The notes beneath the pieces were generated by a model that was not told the origin of the DNA, searched no databases, and saw only the letters and a program-made list of their open reading frames with translations. This document shows positions 1 to 5,465 of a DNA stretch of 5,465 nt, piece after piece. This DNA is from an uncultured Erysipelotrichaceae bacterium (GTDB lineage: Bacteria; Bacillota_I; Bacilli_A; Erysipelotrichales; Erysipelotrichaceae), in NCBI GenBank assembly GCA_900314345.1, contig OMUX01000275.1, forward strand, positions 1-5,465. Direction: 5' to 3'. The position numbers were made by a program, and so were the translations under genes. Each line of letters begins with the position of its first letter. Positions within the stretch are counted from its first letter, which is position 1.

Positions 1-1
1 T

Positions 2-1354
2 GTCAGCACATGGAACCAGGTACTTGAATATCTCTCAAATAACCGGAAGGTGGAAAACTCGATCATCGATGCATTCTTCAGAAATGCATCTCTTGCAGAA
101 CTGAATGATGACAAGGCAATTCTCGTTGTGAAGGATGCTATTGCGCTTTCCATTGTTTCCCAGTCTTCTGTTGCAATCAATGCGGCATTGATTGACGTCC
201 TGAAGCTGGATCACAGCATCAGCTGCGAAATCATTCAGGAAAATGAATATTCCAAGCGCAAGGTGATTGCCAATACAGATCCTTCCTTAATAGATGATCC
301 GGAATTTGAAAGCATGCCGATCCAGGCAGACCGTACATTTGACAACTTCGTCGTCGGCGACTGCAACAGGGAATCACAGGCTGCGGCACTTGCCTGTGCC
401 TACAATCCAGGCAAATACTTCAATCCTCTTTTCATTTACGGAAACTCAGGACTTGGAAAGACACATCTTCTCATGGCCATCGGAAACTATGTCAAGAAGA
501 CAGATCCGACCAAGAAGGTCTACTACATTGAATCCCTGAAGTTTGTCGACAAGGTTGTCAAGGCAATCCAGACAAACAAGATTGATTACTTCAAGCAGTA
601 CATGTGCTCCATGGATGTGCTTCTGGTGGATGATATCCAGTTCCTTGCCGGAAAGGAGAAGAGCCATGAAATCTTCTTCTCCATTTACAATGAACTGGTC
701 AACAACCGCAAGCAGATCTGCATTGCGTCTGATCGTCAGCCAAAGGAAATCAAAGGTCTGGAAGACCGCCTGATCAGCCGTTTCTCGAGCGGTCTGTCCG
801 TCGGCATCGATTCTCCTGAGTTTGAAACAAGCATGGCCATCCTGCAAATGAAGATCAAGAACAGCGGGAATGATATTGATGATGTGGATGAAAAGGGGCT
901 TGCCTATATTGCAAGCAACTTCTCCGGCAATGTCAGGGATCTGGAAGGCGCATGGAACAGGGTTCTCTTCTATGCCATCATGTTCCAGGAAGACAAGGGA
1001 ACCATTCACTTTGAAACCGTCGTCAATGCCCTGAAGAACCAGGCTGTTGTCTCAGACAAGACCGGTCTTTCTCCCGGAAAGATCATCAAGACCGTCGCTG
1101 ACTACTATGGACTGACGAAACAGCAGATCACCGGCAAGACCAGAACCAAGAACATTGCCAGTGCCCGCCATATCAGCATCTATCTTTGCCGAAAGCTTCT
1201 GGATCTTCCTTATATAAAGATAGGAGATGAATTCGGCGGCAGGGATCACAGCACAATCATTTCCGCCTGCTCCAAGGTTGAAAAACAGATCACCCAGGAT
1301 CATGCATTTGCCATGGCGGTCAATGAAATAGAGAACCTGCTGAACAAGGAGTAA
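2..1354 (+). CDS. dnaA: Chromosomal replication initiator DnaA, 5' end cut by window edge
   Basis: This is the AAA+ ATPase that binds DnaA boxes at oriC, melts the DNA and recruits the helicase. The open frame has no stop from the left edge (first full codon at 2), giving 450 visible residues. The visible start V-S-T-W-N-Q-V-L aligns with residues 5-12 of B. subtilis DnaA (446 aa), so only a few residues are missing. A GTG at 50 gives M-E-N-S-I-I, which looks like a DnaA start by chance, but it would remove the first helix of domain I, and the GGAAGG before it touches the codon. Counting from residue 1 at base 2: domain I about 1-75; short linker; Walker A GNSGLGKT 147-154; Walker B LLVDDIQF 207-214; sensor I near ASDR 242-245; arginine finger in SRF 259-261; sensor II in NVRDLEG 310-316; helix-turn-helix domain IV with signature GGRDHSTI about 412-419. 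Domain I lacks the usual tryptophans. Identity is certain; only the true start is unseen. Confidence 0.97.
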   Translation, partial: VSTWNQVLEYLSNNRKVENSIIDAFFRNASLAELNDDKAILVVKDAIALSIVSQSSVAINAALIDVLKLDHSISCEIIQENEYSKRKVIANTDPSLIDDPEFESMPIQADRTFDNFVVGDCNRESQAAALACAYNPGKYFNPLFIYGNSGLGKTHLLMAIGNYVKKTDPTKKVYYIESLKFVDKVVKAIQTNKIDYFKQYMCSMDVLLVDDIQFLAGKEKSHEIFFSIYNELVNNRKQICIASDRQPKEIKGLEDRLISRFSSGLSVGIDSPEFETSMAILQMKIKNSGNDIDDVDEKGLAYIASNFSGNVRDLEGAWNRVLFYAIMFQEDKGTIHFETVVNALKNQAVVSDKTGLSPGKIIKTVADYYGLTKQQITGKTRTKNIASARHISIYLCRKLLDLPYIKIGDEFGGRDHSTIISACSKVEKQITQDHAFAMAVNEIENLLNKE

Positions 1355-1386
1355 TCCACCGCAATCCTCTTTCTATCAACAGCCTG

Positions 1387-1397
1387 TATGGTAGAAT
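1387..1397 (+). promoter_or_regulatory. Probable dnaN promoter (extended -10)
   Basis: TATGG-TAGAAT fits the Gram-positive extended -10 pattern TRTGN-TATAAT, with one mismatch in the hexamer. No good -35 is seen 16-19 bases upstream, as is common for extended -10 promoters. Transcription would start near 1404, placing both DnaA boxes inside the dnaN leader, where bound DnaA could block it. dnaN may also be read through from dnaA, since I see no terminator between them. Confidence 0.5.
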
Positions 1398-1426
1398 AAA
1401 GGCGTTGTGTAAAGGGTTTTAACAAG

Positions 1427-1435
1427 TTATCCACA
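1427..1435 (+). promoter_or_regulatory. DnaA box, perfect consensus
   Basis: TTATCCACA is an exact match to the high-affinity DnaA box. It lies 73 bases after the dnaA stop and is directly followed by a second box in the same orientation. Confidence 0.85.
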
Positions 1436-1444
1436 TTTTCCACA
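1436..1444 (+). promoter_or_regulatory. DnaA box, one mismatch
   Basis: TTTTCCACA differs from the consensus TTATCCACA only at the third base. It abuts the perfect box with no gap, head to tail, so two DnaA protomers could sit side by side pointing toward the A/T-rich side. Confidence 0.72.
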
Positions 1445-1448
1445 GCAC

Positions 1449-1457
1449 TAATAGTAA
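1449..1457 (+). other. Possible DnaA-trio triplets
   Basis: TAA-TAG-TAA is three tandem triplets, each fitting the DnaA-trio consensus 3'-[G/A]AT-5' (read 5'-TA[A/G]). They begin 4 bases after the second DnaA box. DnaA-trios are the single-strand contact sites that let DnaA melt Bacillota origins. I could not confirm that the strand polarity relative to the boxes matches the B. subtilis case, and three triplets of A/T-rich sequence can occur by chance. Confidence 0.4.
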
Positions 1458-1483
1458 TGAACATAAAAAAAACATATATACAT

Positions 1484-1490
1484 GAGGTGA
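1484..1490 (+). promoter_or_regulatory. dnaN ribosome binding site, decides the start
   Basis: GAGGTGA is a strong Shine-Dalgarno match, 5 bases before the ATG at 1496. It selects that ATG over the in-frame ATG at 1457, which has no such site and would add 13 residues absent from the family. Confidence 0.88.
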
Positions 1491-1495
1491 AAAGC

Positions 1496-2629
1496 ATGAG
1501 CGAACTGAATTTCCGCATCAACAAGAACAAGTTCTATAACGGACTGACTGCTGCAGCACGGGCAATCTCTTCCAACTCTCCGATGCCTGCACTGACAGGT
1601 GTTCTGATGGATGTCAAGGAAGATGAAATCCATCTGATCGGATCTGACGCAGATATTTCCATTGAAGTGACATTGAACAATGCCATGGACCAGGATCTCA
1701 ATCTCAGTGTTGTCACACCCGGATCCATTGTCATTGACAGCCGTTATCTTCTCGATATCGTCAAGAAGATCGACAGCGATACCATCAGTATTGAAATCAT
1801 TGACGGTACACTGACAAGATTCTCCGGAACAAATGCAGAGTACAAGATCAACGGCTATCGTCCGGAAGACTATCCGGTCATTGACTTCACGGAACCGGAA
1901 AACAAATTCACCATCTCCAGTGAAACACTCTCCCAGATCATCTCCCAGACAATCTTCGCAGCTTCCGGAAAAGAAACAAGACCTGTCCTGACCGGACTGA
2001 ACATCAAGACAGAGGAAAACAATGTCATCTGCACGGCAACAGATTCCTACCGCCTTGCAAAGAAGACCGTTGCTGTTCAGGCTCCTGCCTTTGCCACAAC
2101 GGTTCCTGCCCGCAGTATGAATGAAGTGAAGAACATCTTCAATGACAAGGATGTTGAAGTTGCTGTTTCTCCAAAGAAGATCCAGTTCCGTTCCGGTGCC
2201 TACGTCCTGCAGTCCACACTGCTGGAGGGAAACTATCCGGAAACAGACCGTCTGATTCCTTCTGAGTTCTCAAGAACACTGATCATCAACCGTTTTGCCT
2301 TGATCCAGGCAGTTGACCGTACAAGCTTCATCAAGACAGACAACATGCCGATCATCCGCATGCAGATCAACAGTGCAGATGACATCGTCATTTCCAACAA
2401 GAACCAGGAGATCGGTGAATCCAGGGAAAGCCTCAAGGCAGTCAGCTATGATGGAGAGCCTCTGGATATCAGCTTTGCCGGAAATTATATTCTTGACGCA
2501 GCCAAGGCTTTGTCGACTGAGAACATCCGGATCTGCTTCACAGGTGAGATGAAACCGTTCATTCTCAGAAATGACAATGAGGATGACTCCATCCTGCAGC
2601 TGGTCCTGCCGGTCAGAACTTACAATTAA
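1496..2629 (+). CDS. dnaN: DNA polymerase III sliding clamp, beta subunit DnaN
   Basis: The beta clamp is a ring-shaped homodimer that encircles DNA and holds the replicative polymerase and many repair proteins by their clamp-binding motifs. From the ATG at 1496 it has 377 residues, against 378 in B. subtilis. It contains the three clamp-fold domains, roughly 1-125, 130-255 and 256-377. Conserved stretches include LTGV 33-36, GSDADISIE 49-57, ATDSYRLA 181-188 and LEGNYP 243-248, which line the peptide-binding cleft, and the C-terminal QLVLPVRTY 368-376. One extra asparagine follows the usual terminal tyrosine. An upstream in-frame ATG at 1457 is rejected because the GAGGTGA site fits 1496 and the family begins there. 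The gene sits after the putative origin spacer and is closed by a terminator, so dnaA-dnaN forms one unit. Nothing is missing. Confidence 0.98.
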   Translation: MSELNFRINKNKFYNGLTAAARAISSNSPMPALTGVLMDVKEDEIHLIGSDADISIEVTLNNAMDQDLNLSVVTPGSIVIDSRYLLDIVKKIDSDTISIEIIDGTLTRFSGTNAEYKINGYRPEDYPVIDFTEPENKFTISSETLSQIISQTIFAASGKETRPVLTGLNIKTEENNVICTATDSYRLAKKTVAVQAPAFATTVPARSMNEVKNIFNDKDVEVAVSPKKIQFRSGAYVLQSTLLEGNYPETDRLIPSEFSRTLIINRFALIQAVDRTSFIKTDNMPIIRMQINSADDIVISNKNQEIGESRESLKAVSYDGEPLDISFAGNYILDAAKALSTENIRICFTGEMKPFILRNDNEDDSILQLVLPVRTYN

Positions 2630-2643
2630 TCTCAGAAAAGGGC

Positions 2644-2689
2644 AAACAGCCGGAGGCGGATCACGCTGAAGGCTGTTTTTCTTGTCTTT
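2644..2689 (+). terminator. Rho-independent terminator after dnaN
   Basis: An 8-bp inverted repeat, AAACAGCC at 2644-2651 and GGCTGTTT at 2671-2678, encloses a 19-base loop and runs into a T-rich tail through 2689. It starts 15 bases after the dnaN stop. The loop is longer than ideal, so efficiency may be partial. Confidence 0.75.
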
Positions 2690-2734
2690 AAGGGTTTCTG
2701 ATACCTGTTCCGGTAAGGAATACTGCAGTCATGA

Positions 2735-2762
2735 AAAAGGCCTTAAAACGGCTGAAAAGGCC
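2735..2762. repeat. Direct repeat AAAAGGCC, 20-bp period, upstream of yaaA promoter
   Basis: AAAAGGCC occurs at 2735-2742 and 2755-2762, exactly 20 bases apart, about two helix turns, and each copy is preceded by G and A/T-rich bases. The pair ends 5 bases before the extended -10 motif, covering the -35 region. It could be an operator, or simply chance in an A-rich promoter flank. Confidence 0.4.
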
Positions 2763-2767
2763 ATTTC

Positions 2768-2778
2768 TGTGGTATAAT
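2768..2778 (+). promoter_or_regulatory. Promoter of yaaA-recF-gyrB (perfect extended -10)
   Basis: TGTGG-TATAAT matches the TRTGN-TATAAT extended -10 pattern perfectly. The -35 region has only a weak candidate, CTGAAA at 2752-2757 with a short 15-base spacer. Transcription would begin near 2785, leaving a leader of about 35 bases to the yaaA ATG. It lies after the dnaN terminator, so it starts a separate unit. Confidence 0.82.
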
Positions 2779-2802
2779 ATCCAAGGCTGTCTTCGGGCAT
2801 GC

Positions 2803-2810
2803 AGAAAGGA
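2803..2810 (+). promoter_or_regulatory. yaaA ribosome binding site, decides the start
   Basis: AGAAAGGA ends 9 bases before the ATG at 2820. The in-frame ATG at 2799 lies upstream of this site, has no site of its own, and would be only about 14 bases from the predicted transcript start. Confidence 0.72.
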
Positions 2811-2819
2811 ATGATCCTT

Positions 2820-3017
2820 ATGAAAATCACCACGGAATACATCAAGCTGGAACAGTTCCTCAAGCTGGTTGAAGCAGCACAGTCCGGCGGTGAAGCCAAG
2901 CACATGATCCAGGACGGACAGATTCAGGTAAACGGAGAAACGGAGATCAGAAGAGGAAAGAAACTCAGACACGGTGATGAAGTTCTGGCGAACGGAAAGA
3001 CATACAAGGTCGAATGA
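2820..3017 (+). CDS. yaaA: S4-domain RNA-binding protein, YaaA/RlbA type
   Basis: This is a 65-residue protein made almost wholly of an S4 RNA-binding fold. The N-terminus KITTEYIKLEQFLKL and the stretch QSGGEAKHMI (21-30), then QVNGE (36-40) and RRGKKLRHGDEV (44-55), match the small family found between dnaN and recF in Bacillota (71 aa in B. subtilis). The B. subtilis protein has been linked to large ribosomal subunit maturation; the exact RNA target here is unknown. The basic RRGKKLRH patch is the likely RNA-contact surface. In-frame ATGs at 2799 and 2811 would add 7 or 3 residues, but the AGAAAGGA site and the family N-terminus favour 2820. It is the first gene of its unit, and its stop overlaps the recF start in ATGA, so recF is probably translated by coupling to it. 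Confidence 0.92.
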   Translation: MKITTEYIKLEQFLKLVEAAQSGGEAKHMIQDGQIQVNGETEIRRGKKLRHGDEVLANGKTYKVE

Positions 3018-4105
3018 TTGTCACCTCTCTTCATCTCAGGAATTTCCGGAACTATGAAAACTGCAGTGTTGATCTTGGTCCAGGAATCAACTGGATTACC
3101 GGAAACAATGCCCAGGGCAAGACAAACCTTCTGGAAAGCATGGTCTATCTTTCCCTGACAAGATCCCATCGCATCAACAATGATCAGCAGATGATCCGGA
3201 AGGAATGTGAATTTGCCAGGATCGGCTGTGATCTTGTCGATGACAAGAACAGGAAGATCAGTCTGGAAGCAGTGATTCACGGAAACGGAAAGAGTCTGAT
3301 GGTCAATCATCAGGCAGTGCAGAAAAGCTCTCAGTTTGTCGGCATTCTGAATACGGTCCTGTTCTCTCCGGATGATCTTGGCATCTTCTCTGATGCACCA
3401 AGGGAACGCCGGAAGATCATGAACCAGGAGATTGCAAAGCTTTCACCGAAGTATCTTCTGGCAATCAACCATTACCAGAATCTTCTGAGAGAACGGAATG
3501 CACACCTGAAGAACATGAATCCGGATCCGGCTTATCTGGATGTTCTGGATGAACAGATGATTGAAGATGAGATTCCGATCATTGAGAAAAGAAGGATCTT
3601 CATTCAGAGAATCAATGCACACATGGAAGACATCTATCAAAGCATTGCGGATGATCCTGTCCATGTAAAGGCTGTTTACCAGGGATGTATCAATGAAGAA
3701 GAAAAGGACCTGAAGCAGGCATTGCAGAAAAAATACCAGGAGAACAGACAGCGGGATCTTGAAAACAGGTTCACGACAACCGGCATCCACAGGGATGACA
3801 TGGTATTTGAACTGAATGATAAGAATGTCATTGAAACAGCGAGCCAGGGACAGAAACGCATGGTGATGCTGGCATTCCGGCTGGCAGACCTGGAATTCAT
3901 CCGGGAGGTCACCGGAAAGAAAGCAGTACTGCTGCTGGATGATGTTCTGTCAGAACTGGACAACAGCAGACAGGAAAGACTGTTGAACGAAATTGAAGGA
4001 AAATGCCAGTGCATCATCACATCCACCGGGATGCCAAAGGTGATGCAGGGCAGACATCCTTATGAAATAAGAATCACAAGCGGACATGCAGAAAGGGCGG
4101 TATAA
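3014..4105 (+). CDS. recF: DNA replication and repair protein RecF
   Basis: RecF is an SMC-like ABC-type ATPase that, with RecO and RecR, loads RecA onto single-stranded gaps at damaged replication forks. The 363-residue product is close to the 370 of B. subtilis and looks intact. It has Walker A GNNAQGKT (30-37), the RecF block LFSPDDLGI (116-124), GIHRDD (257-262), ABC signature SQGQ (277-280), and Walker B with D-loop [11 protein letters not shown] (306-316). The start is the ATG at 3014, which overlaps the yaaA stop by 4 bases; the upstream AAGGT inside yaaA is close and modest, so translational coupling is likely. The next gene, gyrB, starts 1 base after the stop. No key ATPase residue is missing. 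Confidence 0.98.
   Translation: MIVTSLHLRNFRNYENCSVDLGPGINWITGNNAQGKTNLLESMVYLSLTRSHRINNDQQMIRKECEFARIGCDLVDDKNRKISLEAVIHGNGKSLMVNHQAVQKSSQFVGILNTVLFSPDDLGIFSDAPRERRKIMNQEIAKLSPKYLLAINHYQNLLRERNAHLKNMNPDPAYLDVLDEQMIEDEIPIIEKRRIFIQRINAHMEDIYQSIADDPVHVKAVYQGCINEEEKDLKQALQKKYQENRQRDLENRFTTTGIHRDDMVFELNDKNVIETASQGQKRMVMLAFRLADLEFIREVTGKKAVLLLDDVLSELDNSRQERLLNEIEGKCQCIITSTGMPKVMQGRHPYEIRITSGHAERAV
4092..4097 (+). promoter_or_regulatory. gyrB ribosome binding site inside recF
   Basis: AAAGGG at the 3' end of recF lies 9 bases before the gyrB ATG at 4107. No other in-frame ATG, GTG or TTG occurs in the next 31 codons, so this site fixes the long N-terminus of GyrB. Confidence 0.7.
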
Positions 4106-4106
4106 G

Positions 4107-5465
4107 ATGAGCGAAGAAGAAAAGAAGGAAGTCATCGAGACAGACGGAGGAGACGAAGCAGTTCTCGGTGCCGAACTGAATACCAAGGCCAAGGCGGAAT
4201 ACGGTGATGATGATATCCAGGTTCTGGATGGTCTTGAGGCTGTGCGCAAGCGCCCTGGCATGTACATTGCGACAACTTCCGTCAAGGGACTGCATCACCT
4301 TGTCTGGGAAATCGTAGACAACGGTATTGATGAAGCTATGGCCGGCTATGCATCAGAAGTGATTGTCACCGTGGACAAGGAAAACATTGTCACGGTTGAA
4401 GATGATGGAAGAGGCATGCCAACAGGCATCAATTCCAAGACCGGAAAGTCCACCATTGAAACAATCTTCACGGTACTCCATGCCGGCGGAAAGTTCGGCG
4501 GAGGTGCCTATAAGGTATCAGGAGGTCTGCATGGCGTCGGTGCATCCGTTGTCAATGCACTTTCAGAATGGCTGGAAGTCAGGGTCTACCATGAAGGAAA
4601 GATCTATTTTGTACGCTTTGAAAACGGCGGACATACCAAGGAACCGCTGAAGATCATCGGTGAATGTGATCCAAAGAAGCATGGATCCACCGTCAGATTC
4701 AAGGCTGATCCGACCATTTTCAAGGAAACAACAGTCTATGATCACAACACACTGAGAGACCGTCTCAGACAGCTTGCTTTCCTGAACAAAGGCATCCGTC
4801 TGACATTCAACGACCTCAGGGAGGAAGATCCGGAAAAGTCACACCATACATTCATGTTTGAAGGAGGCGTCAAGGAATATGTTGCCTTCCTCAACAAGAA
4901 CAGCAGCGTCGTGCATCCCGACATCATCTATTCCGAAGGCTATGAAGACAACATCCAGGTGGAATGTGCCGTTCAGTACAATGATGGATTCCAGCCCAGT
5001 GTCTATACCTTCTGCAACAACATCAATACCGTTGAAGGAGGAACACATCTGGAAGGATTCCAGATGGCTCTGAACCGCACCATCAACAAGTATGCAAGAG
5101 AACATGGCTTCCTCAAGGAGAAGGACGACAACCTGACAACCGATGACTGCAAGGAAGGCATTACAGCCGTCATCTCCGTCAAGCACCCGGATCCTCAGTA
5201 TGAAGGACAGACCAAGACAAAGCTTGGCAATACTGAAGTCAGGAAGATCGTATCTGATATCTTCGGCACCCAGCTGGAACGTTTCCTGATGGAAAATCCG
5301 GATCAGGCTAAGGCCATCATGGAAAAGGCTACGCTTGCCTCCCAGGCAAGAATAGCTGCCAAGAAGGCAAGGGAACTGACCAGAAGAAAGAGTGCCCTGG
5401 AAGTATCATCACTGCCTGGCAAGCTTGCGGACTGCTCAAGCAAGGATGCCAGCATCTGTGAAATC
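4107..5465 (+). CDS. gyrB: DNA gyrase subunit B, 3' end cut by window edge
   Basis: GyrB is the ATPase subunit of gyrase (A2B2), which introduces negative supercoils using ATP. The 453 visible codons run open to the right edge. They cover the GHKL ATPase and transducer domains and stop just before the TOPRIM EGDSAGG motif. Visible landmarks are [17 protein letters not shown] (38-54), general base E68 and N72 in [18 protein letters not shown] (99-105), the ATP lid [19 protein letters not shown] (127-145), QTKTKLG (368-374, transducer lysine K370) and [12 protein letters not shown] (436-447). Before the ATP-arm tyrosine (Y32, like E. coli Y5) there is an acidic extension of about 27 residues. 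H162 sits where E. coli has R136, and S194 where it has T165. It could be confused with parE, but the position after recF and the close match to B. subtilis GyrB make gyrB firm. gyrA would be expected downstream. Confidence 0.97.
   Translation, partial: MSEEEKKEVIETDGGDEAVLGAELNTKAKAEYGDDDIQVLDGLEAVRKRPGMYIATTSVKGLHHLVWEIVDNGIDEAMAGYASEVIVTVDKENIVTVEDDGRGMPTGINSKTGKSTIETIFTVLHAGGKFGGGAYKVSGGLHGVGASVVNALSEWLEVRVYHEGKIYFVRFENGGHTKEPLKIIGECDPKKHGSTVRFKADPTIFKETTVYDHNTLRDRLRQLAFLNKGIRLTFNDLREEDPEKSHHTFMFEGGVKEYVAFLNKNSSVVHPDIIYSEGYEDNIQVECAVQYNDGFQPSVYTFCNNINTVEGGTHLEGFQMALNRTINKYAREHGFLKEKDDNLTTDDCKEGITAVISVKHPDPQYEGQTKTKLGNTEVRKIVSDIFGTQLERFLMENPDQAKAIMEKATLASQARIAAKKARELTRRKSALEVSSLPGKLADCSSKDASICEI

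Larger units (their letters stand above)
1355..1495. other. dnaA-dnaN spacer, probable oriC element
   Basis: This 141-base spacer holds the sequence parts expected of a Bacillota origin unwinding region. In order they are an extended -10 promoter (1387-1397), two abutting DnaA boxes (1427-1444), TAA-TAG-TAA triplets (1449-1457), then an A/T-rich stretch with eight A's in a row and TATATA (about 1465-1479), and the dnaN ribosome binding site. In B. subtilis both the dnaA upstream region and the dnaA-dnaN spacer contribute boxes, and melting occurs in the latter. More boxes may lie upstream of dnaA, outside this window. A weak 7-of-9 box match, TAATCCACC, overlaps the dnaA stop (1352-1360). The origin role is inferred from the motifs and position; it has not been shown. 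Confidence 0.7.

Noticed and set aside
446..1009. 187-codon open frame on the minus strand inside dnaA
   Set aside because: It lies wholly antisense to the conserved AAA+ domain, has no recognisable domain and is explained by codon bias of dnaA.
1406..1414. Possible reverse-strand DnaA box TGTGTAAAG
   Set aside because: Three mismatches to the consensus, too weak to support.
1457..1495. Upstream in-frame ATG that would lengthen DnaN by 13 residues
   Set aside because: No ribosome binding site, a sequence not found in the family, and it overlaps the A/T-rich origin stretch; GAGGTGA points to the ATG at 1496.
2703..2720. Small palindromes around TTCCGGTAAGGAA
   Set aside because: Arms are only 3-4 bases; expected by chance.
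2731..2814. Basic 27-codon open frame starting ATGAAAAAGGCC
   Set aside because: It spans the predicted yaaA promoter, so its own start would not be on that transcript, and its ribosome binding site is weak and too far away.
3782..3790. DnaA-box-like GCATCCACA inside recF
   Set aside because: Two mismatches at the leading T's and a position within coding sequence; a chance match.
3443..4298. Several minus-strand open frames across recF and the start of gyrB
   Set aside because: All are antisense shadows of strongly conserved genes, with low-complexity Ser/Leu-rich products and no start signals.
1..5465. Search for a defence, mobile or otherwise undescribed system
   Set aside because: Every gene belongs to a well-known core family in its usual order; no inverted terminal repeats, integrase, phage, toxin or array was seen.

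Overview
The window is a replication-origin gene cluster from a low-to-mid GC Bacillota (Firmicutes) bacterium: dnaA, dnaN, a small S4-domain protein (YaaA/RlbA type), recF and gyrB, all on the + strand in the classic order. The retained yaaA between dnaN and recF and the extended -10 promoters (TRTG-N-TATAAT) point to Bacillota. The proteins are clearly divergent from Bacillus subtilis, and an Erysipelotrichia-like lineage is my guess; the sequence alone does not prove it. There is no mobile element, RNA gene, CRISPR array or unfamiliar gene cassette. This is core chromosome.

Layout. Position 2 to 1354 is dnaA, cut by the left edge; the open frame runs back through the edge, so the GTG at 50 is not its start. 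Positions 1355-1495 form a dnaA-dnaN spacer that looks like part of oriC. It has an extended -10 promoter (1387-1397), two abutting head-to-tail DnaA boxes (1427-1444), a run of TAA/TAG triplets resembling DnaA-trios (1449-1457) and an A/T-rich stretch leading to a strong ribosome binding site. dnaN (1496-2629) is complete and is followed by an intrinsic terminator (2644-2689). A new, strong extended -10 promoter (2768-2778) then drives yaaA (2820-3017), recF (3014-4105) and gyrB (4107 to the right edge). These three are packed with a 4-base ATGA overlap and a 1-base gap.

How they work together. DnaA opens the origin, DnaN is the sliding clamp of the replicative polymerase, RecF loads recombinase at gaps behind stalled forks, and gyrase removes the positive supercoils ahead of forks. 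The small S4 protein is a predicted RNA-binding protein linked in B. subtilis to ribosome maturation. The terminator-promoter pair splits the cluster into two transcription units, dnaA-dnaN and yaaA-recF-gyrB.

Points worth a look: the dnaA start, the compact box-plus-trio origin element, a DnaA domain I without the usual tryptophans, a 20-bp-spaced direct repeat just upstream of the yaaA promoter, an acidic N-terminal extension on GyrB, and a histidine in GyrB at the position of E. coli Arg136, the aminocoumarin-contact residue. I see no previously undescribed system here.
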